From the NCBI RefSeq assembly GCF_000263195.1, contig NC_018748.1, forward strand, positions 248,001-312,000: a DNA stretch of 64,000 nucleotides, written 5' to 3'. The notes below the pieces were generated by a model. The model did no database searches, was not told where the DNA came from, and saw only the letters and a list, made by a program, of their open reading frames with translations. This document shows positions 1-9,034 of the stretch, in pieces; positions within the stretch are counted from its first letter, which is position 1; each line of letters starts with the position of its first letter. The stretch is from Emticicia oligotrophica DSM 17448. Its GTDB lineage: Bacteria; Bacteroidota; Bacteroidia; Cytophagales; Spirosomataceae. A program made the translations under genes and the position numbers.

Positions 1-519
1 GGTATCGACCGTGAACAAGGCGACTACATGGGTATGATTGCTACTGTAATTAACGGAATGGCCATTCAAAGTGCCTTGGAAAAAACAGGCCTCAGTACTC
101 GACTCATGTCGGCAATTAAGATGGAACAAGTGGCTGAGCCATTTATTCGTCGTAGAGCCATTCGTCACTTAGAGAAAGGCCGCGTGGTTATCTTAGGTGC
201 TGGTACTGGAAATCCGTATTTCTCTACCGATTCAGGTGGAGCTCTCCGTGCCAACGAATTAGGCGTAAGTGTATTATTAAAAGGTACTAGTGTAGATGGC
301 GTTTACTCAGCCGACCCACGCAAAGACGCAACGGCCACTCGTTATACACAAATCGGATACGATGAGGCAATTAGCAAAAACCTTAAAGTTATGGACCTTA
401 CTGCGTTTGCACTTTGCAAAGAAAACAAAATGCCAATCATTGTGTTTGACATGAATGTAGCTGGCAATTTGATGAAAGTAGTACAAGGTGAAGATGTGGG
501 AACTTTAGTAGGAGATTAA
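1..519 (+). CDS. pyrH: Uridylate kinase (UMP kinase), 3' part
   Basis: This is the C-terminal part of bacterial UMP kinase, which makes UDP from UMP and ATP in the cytoplasm for pyrimidine nucleotide synthesis. The reading frame is already open at base 1, so the gene starts upstream of the window and roughly the first third is missing. What remains shows amino-acid-kinase-fold features: a [13 protein letters not shown] stretch, the region around [16 protein letters not shown] that contacts nucleotide, and a C-terminal segment around PIIVFDMN. It lies 33 bases upstream of frr, the usual bacterial pyrH-frr pairing, which supports the call. No function other than UMP kinase fits. Confidence 0.95.
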   Translation, partial: GIDREQGDYMGMIATVINGMAIQSALEKTGLSTRLMSAIKMEQVAEPFIRRRAIRHLEKGRVVILGAGTGNPYFSTDSGGALRANELGVSVLLKGTSVDGVYSADPRKDATATRYTQIGYDEAISKNLKVMDLTAFALCKENKMPIIVFDMNVAGNLMKVVQGEDVGTLVGD

Positions 520-552
520 TTAAATACATATAGATTTTGTAATTTTAGACTA

Positions 553-1113
553 ATGGAAGAAATAGAATTAGTACTCGATATGGCTAAAGATTCAATGGAA
601 CGTGCATTGAAACATACGCAAATCGAACTTTCGAAAATCAGAGCAGGGCGTGCATCAGTTCAGATGCTCGATGGTATTCAAGTAGAATATTATGGGGTAC
701 CAACTCCACTTGCACAGGTATCGTCTATCACCGCTCCTGATGCTCGTACATTGGCTATCAAACCCTTCGAGCGTAAAATCATCAATGATATTGAGCGTGC
801 AATTATCAACTCAAATATCGGTCTTTCTCCTGCTAATGATGGTGAACTTATTCGTTTAAATATTCCACCACTTACTGAAGAGCGTCGTAAAGACCTTGTA
901 AAGAAAGCAAAAGGTGAAATTGAAATAGCACGTGTAAATGTGCGTAAAGTACGTCAGGAAGCTAACGAAGAATTGAAAAAAATTCAGAAAGATGGTGGTT
1001 CGGAAGATGAAGTAAAAAAAGCAGAAGAGCGTGTACAGAAAATGACCGACAGCTATATTGCTAAAGCCGAACAATTAATGGCAGATAAAGAAAAAGATAT
1101 CATGCAAGTTTAG
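553..1113 (+). CDS. frr: Ribosome recycling factor
   Basis: Ribosome recycling factor acts with EF-G to split the post-termination ribosome. The 186-residue length matches the usual ~185. The N-terminal helix carries the family pattern ELSKIRAGRAS and is followed by the YYGVPTPLAQVSSI beta region. The C-terminal half is a charged helical stretch ending with a long Lys/Glu-rich helix, as expected for the three-helix arm. It follows pyrH closely and is probably cotranscribed with it, ending at the hairpin terminator at 1152-1180. Confidence 0.97.
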   Translation: MEEIELVLDMAKDSMERALKHTQIELSKIRAGRASVQMLDGIQVEYYGVPTPLAQVSSITAPDARTLAIKPFERKIINDIERAIINSNIGLSPANDGELIRLNIPPLTEERRKDLVKKAKGEIEIARVNVRKVRQEANEELKKIQKDGGSEDEVKKAEERVQKMTDSYIAKAEQLMADKEKDIMQV

Positions 1114-1151
1114 TACTACACATTTTTAATAATTGTGTAGAATTATATATG

Positions 1152-1180
1152 AAAGCCTGCTTCTAACAGCAGGCTTTTTT
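1152..1180 (+). terminator. Rho-independent terminator after frr
   Basis: The 9-bp arms AAAGCCTGC (1152-1160) and GCAGGCTTT (1169-1177) enclose an 8-base loop and run into a T tract to 1180. It lies 39 bases past the frr stop and would end the pyrH-frr transcript. Confidence 0.9.
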
Positions 1181-1238
1181 AATTAAATCTTTATAAATTG
1201 CATCAAGATATAAATACATTACTCCATAAAATATTTGT

Positions 1239-3311
1239 ATGAATCCTGCCGAACGCATTAGTGAACTGACCGAAAAACTCAATTACTATAATCATCGCTA
1301 TTATATGGATAGCGTGTCGGAAATTTCTGACCAAGAGTTTGACATGCTCTTGAAAGAATTAGAAAATCTCGAAAATCAATATCCATACCTTAAACTTCCT
1401 GAATCGCCTTCGCACCGAGTAGGCGGAACAATCACGAAAAACTTTGCAAGCGTAGAGCACCGTTATCCAATGCTTTCGCTGGCCAACACCTATAATGAAC
1501 AAGAGCTACTCGATTTTGATGAAAGAGTAAGAAAAGGCCTAAACGGAGAGAGTTATGAATATATTTGTGAATTAAAATTTGATGGTATATCCCTTTCAAT
1601 GACCTTCGAAAACGGTGTTTTTGTTCGTGGCGTAACACGAGGTGATGGTGTTAAAGGCGATGATATTACTAATAATGTAAAAACTATCAAAACTTTGCCC
1701 CTGAAAGTCAAAATACCACCAAGCATCACAACTGGAATTTTTGAAATCAGAGGCGAAGGATTCCTGCCCTATTCTTCGTTTGAAAAAATGAATGCCGAAG
1801 CAGAAGCAGCTGGCGAAGAAAGCTATGCTAATGCAAGAAATGCTGCTTCAGGAAGCTTCAAATTACAAGATTCTGCTGAAGTTGCTCGCCGTGGTTTAGA
1901 TGCCTACGTTTATCAATTTTTATCTGATGAAGAGGTTTTTGCAACGCATGAAGAAAGCTTAATCGCACTCAAAAACTTAGGTTTTAACGTCTCGCAAACT
2001 TGGCAAAAATGCCACACAATTCAAGATGTAATCGAGTATATCAAAGAATGGGATGAAAAACGCTTTTCTCTTCCATTAGCTACTGATGGCATTGTGATAA
2101 AACTGAATTCAATTGCCCAACGAGCCGAACTAGGTTACACAGCCAAAAGTCCAAGATGGGCCATTGCTTACAAATACAAAGCAGAATCAAAACCTGCTAT
2201 TTTAAAAGCTGTAACCTATCAAGTAGGGCGTACCGGAGCGATTACACCAGTTGCCGAACTTGACAACGAAAAAAGAAATGGAAAAGGCATTCATCTTTCA
2301 GGAACAACCGTCAAGAGGGCTTCTTTACATAATGCCAACGAAATCGAACGCCTAGGTCTACGAATTGGTGACACCGTTTTTGTTGAAAAAGGTGGAGAAA
2401 TCATTCCAAAAGTTACGGCCGTTGACTTATCGAAACGAGATATGTTCAATACACAAGAAATTGTATATCCAAACACTTGTCCTGAATGTGGTGCTCCACT
2501 TACACGCAAAGATGGAGAAGCCAATCATTACTGCACCAATGAGAAGGGTTGTCCTCCACAAATTCGAGGCAGAATTGAGCATTTCATTCACCGAAAAGCA
2601 ATGAATATTGATAGTTTAGGTGAGGGTAAAATAGAACTATTATACGAAAAAGGCTTAGTAAAAAACATCACTGATTTATATGATTTGACCTATGAAAAAC
2701 TCTTTGGACTTGAAAAAATAACCGAAGATGAAACAACAGGAAAGGTGAGAAAAGTAGGTTTTAAAGAGAAAACTGTTCAAAATATTCTTGATGGTATTGA
2801 AAAATCTAAGCAAGCACCTTTCAAACAAGTGTTATTTGGTATAGGTATCAGATATGTTGGAGCAACTGTTGCCGAAAAATTGGCAGGATTCTTTAAAAAT
2901 ATTGATAATATTAAAGCTGCCGACTACGAAACGCTACGTACTGCCCCAGAAATTGGCGATAAAATTGCTCAAAGTATCATAGAATTTTTCCAAGTAGAAG
3001 AAAATCTTGAACTCATTGAAAAACTTCGCAACGCAGGCCTACAAATGGCTGCACAAGATGAAGTAAAAGTAATTGAAGGCGACCAACTTGTAGGAAAAAC
3101 ATTTCTCTATACTGGTACTTTTATAAACTTTGAACGTGAAGCCCTCGAACAAAAAATTGAAGCGAATGGCGGTAAAGTAGTAAGTGGTGTATCTGGGAAA
3201 TTGGATTACTTGATTGTAGGCGATAAACCGGGTTCATCTAAAATAGAAAAAGCTAAAAAACTCAACGTAAAAATGATTTCGGAAGAAGAGTTTATGGCGA
3301 TGTTGGGGTAG
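1239..3311 (+). CDS. ligA: NAD+-dependent DNA ligase
   Basis: NAD-dependent DNA ligase seals nicks in replication and repair. The 690-residue length is typical. The N-terminal Ia region has the NHRYYMD-type NAD-binding motif around residues 17-23. The nucleotidyltransferase core has CELKFDG with the adenylated lysine at residue 113. An OB-fold segment follows, then a four-cysteine zinc finger (TCPECGAP...HYC...GCPP, about residues 408-435), helix-hairpin-helix repeats, and a C-terminal BRCT domain from about residue 612. All expected domains are present and nothing is truncated. It stands alone between the frr terminator and an inverted-repeat hairpin shared with the convergent TMEM220-like gene. 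Confidence 0.98.
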   Translation: MNPAERISELTEKLNYYNHRYYMDSVSEISDQEFDMLLKELENLENQYPYLKLPESPSHRVGGTITKNFASVEHRYPMLSLANTYNEQELLDFDERVRKGLNGESYEYICELKFDGISLSMTFENGVFVRGVTRGDGVKGDDITNNVKTIKTLPLKVKIPPSITTGIFEIRGEGFLPYSSFEKMNAEAEAAGEESYANARNAASGSFKLQDSAEVARRGLDAYVYQFLSDEEVFATHEESLIALKNLGFNVSQTWQKCHTIQDVIEYIKEWDEKRFSLPLATDGIVIKLNSIAQRAELGYTAKSPRWAIAYKYKAESKPAILKAVTYQVGRTGAITPVAELDNEKRNGKGIHLSGTTVKRASLHNANEIERLGLRIGDTVFVEKGGEIIPKVTAVDLSKRDMFNTQEIVYPNTCPECGAPLTRKDGEANHYCTNEKGCPPQIRGRIEHFIHRKAMNIDSLGEGKIELLYEKGLVKNITDLYDLTYEKLFGLEKITEDETTGKVRKVGFKEKTVQNILDGIEKSKQAPFKQVLFGIGIRYVGATVAEKLAGFFKNIDNIKAADYETLRTAPEIGDKIAQSIIEFFQVEENLELIEKLRNAGLQMAAQDEVKVIEGDQLVGKTFLYTGTFINFEREALEQKIEANGGKVVSGVSGKLDYLIVGDKPGSSKIEKAKKLNVKMISEEEFMAMLG

Positions 3312-3331
3312 TTTAGAAATGAGTAATTTGA

Positions 3332-3387
3332 AAATTGGTTATTGTGATATTCGTTTTTTGTATCAACGAGTTCTCAATAACCAATTT
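3332..3387. repeat. Long imperfect hairpin between convergent genes
   Basis: Two perfect 13-base arms (AAATTGGTTATTG at 3332-3344 and its complement at 3375-3387) enclose a 30-base interior that can itself pair partly (CGTT/AACG). It lies between ligA and the convergent small membrane-protein gene. It may end transcription from both sides, but there is no clean T tract, so a palindromic repeat element is equally possible. Confidence 0.55.
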
Positions 3388-3398
3388 ATACTTTATGC

Positions 3399-3737
3399 CT
3401 AATTCTTCAACACTGCACAGATCCACATACCTACAGTACAACAACCCAAGCCCAATGACTCACGCCCAAGTTCGATATTGACCGTCTTCATACCTTGATT
3501 CAACAAAACACCTTCCCATGCAGGAGGGAATTGGTTAATTGCCCACATCAAAAACAATAAACCTATACCAAAATACATCAACTTGTCACCTTTTCCTTGT
3601 AATTTATAATAGCACAAATAAGTGGGTATCAAATAAACGGGAATCCAAACGTAAGGGTCTGGGTCATTATATTGCACCAAAGCAAAAATAAAGAACACAA
3701 CCACAAAGAACCAGAGTACTATTTTTTTCAAATCCAT
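3399..3737 (-). CDS. Small TMEM220-like membrane protein
   Basis: This is a 112-residue integral membrane protein of unknown function resembling the transmembrane-220 family. Three or four hydrophobic segments are visible: residues about 6-22 (VLWFFVVVFFIFALVQ), 30-45, 53-68 and 96-110. The sequence QYNDPDPYVWIPVY directly after the first segment is the feature I associate with the family. It is monocistronic and convergent with ligA. No enzymatic motif is seen, so no biochemical role is proposed. Confidence 0.7.
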   Translation of the reverse strand: MDLKKIVLWFFVVVFFIFALVQYNDPDPYVWIPVYLIPTYLCYYKLQGKGDKLMYFGIGLLFLMWAINQFPPAWEGVLLNQGMKTVNIELGRESLGLGCCTVGMWICAVLKN

Positions 3738-3933
3738 ATATTTAAAATTTTTGGTTAGGAATATTTATCAAAACAAATCAAAAATATAATTACTGACAAA
3801 TTAAAAAAATGATAAAAATCGTCATTTTTTTTTGACCTTTTTTATTAGCATTAAAATACCTGACTATCAATAATTTAAAGATGCAATTTCTGCTAAAAAA
3901 AAATTATTCATTAACTTTGTTCAAAAAAAACGT

Positions 3934-3963
3934 TTGCAGGCAGTCGAAAATTTACTACCTTTG
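3934..3963 (+). promoter_or_regulatory. Bacteroidota-type promoter of the SRP RNA
   Basis: A TTG at 3934-3936 and a perfect TAnnTTTG box (TACCTTTG, 3956-3963) are separated by 19 bases. This is the -33/-7 layout of the primary sigma factor in Bacteroidota. Transcription would start at about 3968-3970, exactly where the RNA structure begins. A second TAnnTTTG match (TAACTTTG, 3912-3919) lies upstream without a matching TTG. Confidence 0.75.
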
Positions 3964-3967
3964 TGTC

Positions 3968-4044
3968 GGCAAATTACCAGCTCCTGCTGAATCCCCCAGG
4001 TCTTGACCGAAGCAAGGGTACTGTGGTTGAGCGGTGAATTTGCC
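3968..4044 (+). ncRNA. ffs: Small signal recognition particle RNA (4.5S-like)
   Basis: This ~77-nt segment folds as one long hairpin. The 5' end GGCAAATTACC pairs with GGTGAATTTGCC at the 3' end, and inner GCTC pairs with GAGC. The apical part contains CCCAGGTC...CCGAAGCAAGGG, which resembles the conserved SRP domain IV (symmetric loop plus tetraloop) that binds the Ffh M domain. A run of ten T follows at once (4045-4054) and acts as terminator. With the promoter at 3934-3963, the transcription unit is complete. The RNA would form the SRP with Ffh to target membrane proteins. The class call rests on recognised motif and structure; a covariance-model search was not possible. Confidence 0.85.
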
Positions 4045-4130
4045 TTTTTTTTTTATATTTTGGCAAAGTCCACTATCTCACATTCTCGAATTTTCACTTT
4101 TTCTTTAATATTCTCATTAATTATTTCCTC

Positions 4131-4790
4131 ATGAAATTTTTTATTGACACAGCCTCTCTCAAAGAAATTCAAGAAGCTCAAGACCTCGGTATTCTTGATG
4201 GCGTAACAACAAACCCTTCATTAATGGCAAAAGAAGGTATAGCAGGAAAAGATAACGTGATGCGTCATTACAAAGCAATCTGCGAGATTGTTGACGGTGA
4301 TGTAAGTGCAGAAGTTATTTCGACTACCTACAATGAAATGATTGCTGAAGGTGAAGAATTAGCTGAAATTGATGAGCAAATCGTGGTAAAAATACCGATG
4401 ATTAAAGACGGTATTAAAGCTATCAAATATTTTACGGAAAGAGGAATCAAAACCAACTGTACTTTAGTATTCTCTGCTGGACAAGCCCTATTAGCAGCTA
4501 AAGCTGGAGCAACATATGTTTCTCCATTTGTTGGTCGTTTAGATGATATCTCTACCGATGGCATGAATCTAATCGAAGATATTCGCTTGATTTATGACAA
4601 CTACGGTTTCGAAACCCAAATTTTGGCAGCATCAGTGCGTCACCCGATGCATATCTTACAATGTGCAAAAATTGGTTCTGACGTAATGACAGGCCCTCTT
4701 TCTGCAATTATGGCTTTATTAAACCACCCATTGACAGATAGTGGCTTAGCTAAATTCTTAGCTGACCATGCAAAGGCAAACGCTAAATAA
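4131..4790 (+). CDS. fsa: Transaldolase-like / fructose-6-phosphate aldolase
   Basis: This 219-residue protein belongs to the short transaldolase/fructose-6-phosphate aldolase (TalC/FSA) family. The N-terminus [12 protein letters not shown] and the following DGVTTNPSL are family hallmarks. The Schiff-base lysine is Lys87 in VVKIP, and a [19 protein letters not shown] block follows. The usual reaction transfers or cleaves a dihydroxyacetone unit in the non-oxidative pentose phosphate pathway. Whether this member is a true transaldolase or an F6P aldolase cannot be decided by eye. It is a single gene ended by the hairpin at 4810-4847. Confidence 0.9.
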   Translation: MKFFIDTASLKEIQEAQDLGILDGVTTNPSLMAKEGIAGKDNVMRHYKAICEIVDGDVSAEVISTTYNEMIAEGEELAEIDEQIVVKIPMIKDGIKAIKYFTERGIKTNCTLVFSAGQALLAAKAGATYVSPFVGRLDDISTDGMNLIEDIRLIYDNYGFETQILAASVRHPMHILQCAKIGSDVMTGPLSAIMALLNHPLTDSGLAKFLADHAKANAK

Positions 4791-4809
4791 TATTTTAGTT
4801 CTGAATACT

Positions 4810-4847
4810 GAATTCTGAGTGAGATTAATTACTCAGAATTCTTTTTT
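4810..4847 (+). terminator. Terminator after the transaldolase gene
   Basis: Perfect 11-bp arms GAATTCTGAGT (4810-4820) and ACTCAGAATTC (4831-4841) are followed by six T (4842-4847), 20 bases after the stop codon. Confidence 0.88.
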
Positions 4848-4906
4848 GAATAAAAATTGTATAAATTGATAATCAAATCAGAACTCTCCTATTCGTATTC
4901 ATTACT

Positions 4907-5587
4907 ATGGATTCAGTCATATCGCTTCAGCACGCATACATCTACCAAAGAGAACAACTGATACTTTCAGATGTTAATTTCAACATACAAAAAGGTGAAT
5001 TTGTGTACCTAATCGGTCGGACTGGGAGTGGTAAATCTTCACTATTACAAACCTTATATGCCGATTTATGGCTTGAAAAAGGTACTGGCCTCATTGGTGG
5101 ATATGAATTACACGCGTTGAAACGTTCTGAAATCCCTTATCTAAGAAGAAAAATTGGCATAGTTTTTCAAGATTTTCAATTATTAAGCGATAGAAATATT
5201 GAAAAAAACTTACATTTTTATTTGAAAGCAATGGGCTGGAAGGATAAAAATGAAATGAATGACAGAATTAAAGAGGTTCTTACTTTAGTAAATCTCCCTC
5301 ATATTCTTGAGAAAATGCCCCACCAACTTTCTGGTGGAGAACAACAGAGAGTGGGAATTGCAAGAGCATTACTGAATCGCCCAGATATAATTTTAGCCGA
5401 TGAACCAACGGGGAATCTTGACCCAGAAATGTCTGTTGAAATTCTTAAACTCTTCCTGGCTATCAATGAAAAAGCTAATACTGCGGTATTAATGGCTACA
5501 CACGATTTCGAACTAATCGAACGCTTTCCTCATCGCACACTTTACTGCGATAAAGGCCAAGTCAGGGATCTCTCTGAAAGTATTTAA
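4907..5587 (+). CDS. ftsE: FtsE-type ABC transporter ATP-binding protein
   Basis: This is a 226-residue ABC ATPase closest in layout to FtsE, the cytoplasmic ATPase that works with the membrane protein FtsX to control peptidoglycan hydrolysis at the septum. Visible motifs are Walker A GRTGSGKSS (about residues 37-45), Q-loop VFQDFQLL, signature LSGGEQQR, Walker B IILADEPTG, and the switch His in ATHDFE. The short, single-domain form and the FQDFQLL stretch favour FtsE over LolD-type ATPases, though the two are close. No ftsX lies beside it here, so it would have to be encoded elsewhere. Confidence 0.85.
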   Translation: MDSVISLQHAYIYQREQLILSDVNFNIQKGEFVYLIGRTGSGKSSLLQTLYADLWLEKGTGLIGGYELHALKRSEIPYLRRKIGIVFQDFQLLSDRNIEKNLHFYLKAMGWKDKNEMNDRIKEVLTLVNLPHILEKMPHQLSGGEQQRVGIARALLNRPDIILADEPTGNLDPEMSVEILKLFLAINEKANTAVLMATHDFELIERFPHRTLYCDKGQVRDLSESI

Positions 5588-5710
5588 TCAAATTTTCTAA
5601 CAGTAAAACTATCGAAACAATACTCTTTGAGCTATTGCGAGTTTTTTATCTCATTCTGAAACCACTTTAATTGGTTTTCTGTTATCATTACCCACCGTTC
5701 TAAAAAATTC

Positions 5711-6988
5711 ATGAGTAAATATATTTATGGAATTGACTTTGGCACAACTAATTCGGCTCTAGCGATTCTTGATACCAACACCAATCAATTAGTTAAACTT
5801 TTTACAATACCTTCGCTGCTTTTCTTTCCCGAACCTACACACCCGAAAGAAATTGTAAGTCCAACCGTTGGGCATGAAGCCGTATCTTTGTATGTGAAAA
5901 ATCGGATGCGTGGCCGATTCATGAAGTCTATCAAAAAGGTTTTACCAAATAAAAGCTTTATTGATACACGCATTGGCTCAAAAAGCTATCGAGCAGAAGA
6001 CTTAGTTGCTTTAATTTTGATTCACTTGAAAAAATTAGCTGATGATTTTACTGGAGAAAATATCACAACAGCAGTAATCGGTCGTCCTGTTGTTTTTGAC
6101 GAAAATCCCGAAAAAGATGCTATTGCTCAAGAAAGATTATCAAAAGCGGCACAAATAGCAGGTTTTGAGGAGTTTTATTTTCAAATGGAACCCATTGGTG
6201 CAGCTTTCACGTATGAACGTCAAATTGAACAAGAACAGCTAGTTTTAGTAGCTGATTTTGGTGGAGGTACTTCTGACTTTTCACTGATGCGTCTAAACCC
6301 AAATGCCATCAATCAAGCAGACCGTCGTGCAGATATGCTTGCCCAAGGTGGTATTTATATTGGCGGAGATAGTTTCGATTCTGATATCATGTGGCATAAA
6401 GGTACTCCGCATTTTGGACGTGGTGTTAAAGAAGAATTTACTCCAGGGAAACCCATTGATTTACCATTATCGTATTTCACAAGCATTTGTTCTTGGGAAA
6501 AAATGAACTTCCTTGATTCACTCCGAATGAAACTGAGCATTGCAAAGTCTTATCAATATTCAGGAAAAGATTATCGAGTAAAAAACCTTCAAACACTCAT
6601 TGAGCAAAATTTAGGCTATGTGATTTTTAAAGAAATTGAAAAGGTAAAAATTGAACTTACAAAAGATGACAATGCCACTTTTTCATTCAATGAAAGCGAT
6701 ATTTCTATCAACGAACCAATTTCAATTAATGAGTTTTCAGAGGAAATTATCGAGTCTAACTTATCAAAAATCAACCAATATCTCAATGGATTTTTGGAAA
6801 GAAATCATATCAAAAACAAAGATGTTGATGTGGTATTTATGACAGGCGGGACTTCGATGGTTAGACCATTAAACGAGATATTTGTTGAGCATTTTGGAAA
6901 AGAAAAAATAAAATCTGGCGATAATTTCAATAGTGTTGCCATGGGTTTAGCTTATAGCTATCATGTCTTAGCTGGTGCGGTTGCTTGA
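5711..6988 (+). CDS. Hsp70-family chaperone, YegD-like
   Basis: This 425-residue protein has the actin/Hsp70 ATPase fold. Phosphate-1 is GIDFGTTNSALAI at the N-terminus, phosphate-2 is VADFGGGTSDFS near residue 180, and the adenosine motif is FMTGGTSMVRPL near residue 375. It is much shorter than DnaK and lacks a recognisable C-terminal substrate-binding lid, as in YegD-type Hsp70 homologues. The IGGDSFDSDIM element also matches that group. A chaperone-like role is inferred; the substrate is unknown. It follows the ftsE-like gene after 123 bases and may have its own promoter. Confidence 0.85.
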   Translation: MSKYIYGIDFGTTNSALAILDTNTNQLVKLFTIPSLLFFPEPTHPKEIVSPTVGHEAVSLYVKNRMRGRFMKSIKKVLPNKSFIDTRIGSKSYRAEDLVALILIHLKKLADDFTGENITTAVIGRPVVFDENPEKDAIAQERLSKAAQIAGFEEFYFQMEPIGAAFTYERQIEQEQLVLVADFGGGTSDFSLMRLNPNAINQADRRADMLAQGGIYIGGDSFDSDIMWHKGTPHFGRGVKEEFTPGKPIDLPLSYFTSICSWEKMNFLDSLRMKLSIAKSYQYSGKDYRVKNLQTLIEQNLGYVIFKEIEKVKIELTKDDNATFSFNESDISINEPISINEFSEEIIESNLSKINQYLNGFLERNHIKNKDVDVVFMTGGTSMVRPLNEIFVEHFGKEKIKSGDNFNSVAMGLAYSYHVLAGAVA

Positions 6989-7114
6989 TAAAGCAAAATA
7001 GAAAATCCAATATTTAAATCATTTTACAAATTAATATTTATTTTTTTTGTAGAAACTACAAAATTTGTTTTTCTTAAGCTTTTAAATAAAATTACCCCTA
7101 AGAACCTGAATAAA

Positions 7115-7516
7115 ATGACAGCATTAGAAACTGTAAAAAATTATTACGATTGCTTCAATAATAAGGATTGGAACGGAATGTTGGCTCTTGTTCACAAAGA
7201 TATTAAACACCAACCTAACCAGGGTGAAGAGCGTATAGGTATCGAAAAATTTAGAGACTTTCTAAAAATGATGGATGAGTGTTATGAAGAAATACTTACA
7301 GATGTAACGCTTTTCGCAGAACCTACTGGAACACGTGTAGCTGCCGAATTTGTGGTAAACGGCATTTATAAAAAGGGTGATGAAGATTCTCCAGTAGCCC
7401 ATGGCCAAAAATATGTGCTTCCCGCAGGTGCTTTTTTAGAAGTAAATCAAGGAAAAATTACCAGAGTTACTACTTATTATAATCTTCCACTTTGGATTAA
7501 ATTAGTTTCTGTGTAA
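7115..7516 (+). CDS. SnoaL/NTF2-like (ketosteroid-isomerase-related) protein
   Basis: This 133-residue alpha+beta barrel protein of the NTF2/SnoaL superfamily starts with the typical helix TALETVKNYYDCFNNKDWNGMLALV and a following H-x-D strand. It has no signal peptide. The family includes isomerases, hydrolases and simple binding proteins, so the reaction cannot be given. It is the first gene of a tight three-gene unit: the GNAT gene starts 3 bases after its stop, and the nitrilase gene overlaps the GNAT gene. Confidence 0.75.
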   Translation: MTALETVKNYYDCFNNKDWNGMLALVHKDIKHQPNQGEERIGIEKFRDFLKMMDECYEEILTDVTLFAEPTGTRVAAEFVVNGIYKKGDEDSPVAHGQKYVLPAGAFLEVNQGKITRVTTYYNLPLWIKLVSV

Positions 7517-7519
7517 AAC

Positions 7520-8122
7520 ATGACTCACCTAACATATATCAAGAAAATAGGTGCTGAAATTGCCACGGTCTTCGATGATTTAGCCCAACTTCGTATTGAG
7601 GTTTTTAAAGCTTTTCCATATTTGTATGAAGGCAGCATTGACTATGAGAAAGAATATCTAAAGGTTTATTCTTCTTCTGAAAACGCCATGCTTTTTGCGG
7701 TTTATGACGCCGACAAAATGGTGGGAGCTACAACATGTATTCCATTAATTGATGAAACGGCTGAAGTTCAAGAGCCATTTATTCAAGCACAAATAGATAT
7801 TCAAAGTGTTTTTTACTTTGGTGAAAGTATCTTATTATCAGCATACAGAGGTTTAGGAATTGGCCATCGTTTTTTTGATGAACGAGAAGCCCATGCACGT
7901 AGCTTTAAGCAATGTAAACTTACAAGCTTTTGTGCGGTTGTCCGCCCAGAAAATCACCCATTAAAGCCTGCTGACTATCAACCGCTCAGTCAGTTTTGGC
8001 AAAAAAGAGGATACACACAAACCCCTTTACTCAAAAGCCAATTTGATTGGCTTGATATTGGGGAAACGCAATCAACCAAGAAGGAAATGATTTATTGGAC
8101 CAAAGAAATTTCTAATCAATGA
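7520..8122 (+). CDS. GNAT family acetyltransferase
   Basis: This 200-residue protein has the GNAT pattern: an acceptor-side N-terminal half, then strand beta-4 FYFGESILLSAYRGLGIGHRFFDERE, which gives the R/Q-x-x-G-x-G/A acetyl-CoA loop (YRGLGIGH, about residues 113-120). The C-terminal half includes CAVVRPENHP and WQKRGYTQTP, typical of a substrate-closing segment. It is translationally coupled to the downstream nitrilase-family gene (4-base overlap), so the two probably act on one small amide or amine metabolite. Its substrate is not identifiable from sequence. Confidence 0.8.
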   Translation: MTHLTYIKKIGAEIATVFDDLAQLRIEVFKAFPYLYEGSIDYEKEYLKVYSSSENAMLFAVYDADKMVGATTCIPLIDETAEVQEPFIQAQIDIQSVFYFGESILLSAYRGLGIGHRFFDEREAHARSFKQCKLTSFCAVVRPENHPLKPADYQPLSQFWQKRGYTQTPLLKSQFDWLDIGETQSTKKEMIYWTKEISNQ

Positions 8123-9018
8123 CCGCCAAAGTTGCTTCCGCCCAATATCCGATTACTACTCATAAAAGCCTTGACCATTGGCGAATTTACACCGAACAGT
8201 GGGTAGCCAAAGCTGTTAGGCAAGACGCTGAAATACTTCTATTCCCTGAATACGGTTCAATGGAATTAGTGAGTTTATTTTCAGAAGAAATTCGAGCTGA
8301 CATTCGTTGGCAGGTAAAAGAAATGGATTCACTCAAAAACGATTTTTGTGAAACCTTTGCTCAACTTGCACGTAAATATGCCGTTACGATTATCGCTCCA
8401 AGTTTTCCAGTTCTTGAAGATGAGAAAATCTTCAATCGTGCCTTTGTCTTTTCAAAAAAAGGTTTGATTGGTTACCAAGATAAGTTTTTCATGACTCGCT
8501 TTGAAAACGAAGAATGGGGTATTCATTCTGCACCAAAAAAACTTACTTTCTTTGAAGCAGAATGGGGCGGATTCGGCATCCAAATTTGTTATGATGTAGA
8601 ATTTCCAATTGGTTCACAACTTTTAAATAAGGCTGGAGCAAATTTAATATTATCACCAAGTTGTACGGAAACCATTCGTGGAGCTACACGTGTACATGTC
8701 GGTGCCAGAGCCAGAGCTTTAGAAAACCAATGTTACGTAGCAGTTTCTCAAACGATTGGTAATGCGGCGTGGTCGCCAGCGGTAGATATTAACTATGGCT
8801 TTGGAGCATTTTACACTACGCCTGATAAAAACTTACCCGAAGAAGGCATAATTTCAATTAGCGAAACTCAAAAAGAAGGATGGCTGATTGAAATGCTTGA
8901 TTTTGAGAAGATTAATCAAGTTAGAGCCGATGGACAGGTATTTAACTATAATGATTTACAGAAATTATCTACTCAATTGTTGGAAGAAGAAATTGAAATT
9001 TCTAAGGTGAAGATTTAA
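8119..9018 (+). CDS. Carbon-nitrogen hydrolase (nitrilase superfamily)
   Basis: This 299-residue cytoplasmic amidase-type enzyme has the nitrilase-superfamily catalytic triad in order: Glu44 (LLFPEYGSME), Lys122 (YQDKFFMTRFE) and Cys157 (QICYDVEFP). The family cleaves non-peptide C-N bonds of amides, N-carbamoyl compounds or omega-amides. The exact substrate is unknown. Its start overlaps the GNAT stop (ATGA), so both are in one operon with the SnoaL-like gene. GNAT-plus-nitrilase pairs are common in bacteria, which supports a joint pathway. Confidence 0.88.
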   Translation: MTAKVASAQYPITTHKSLDHWRIYTEQWVAKAVRQDAEILLFPEYGSMELVSLFSEEIRADIRWQVKEMDSLKNDFCETFAQLARKYAVTIIAPSFPVLEDEKIFNRAFVFSKKGLIGYQDKFFMTRFENEEWGIHSAPKKLTFFEAEWGGFGIQICYDVEFPIGSQLLNKAGANLILSPSCTETIRGATRVHVGARARALENQCYVAVSQTIGNAAWSPAVDINYGFGAFYTTPDKNLPEEGIISISETQKEGWLIEMLDFEKINQVRADGQVFNYNDLQKLSTQLLEEEIEISKVKI

Positions 9019-9034
9019 GAACTACTTCAGTATT

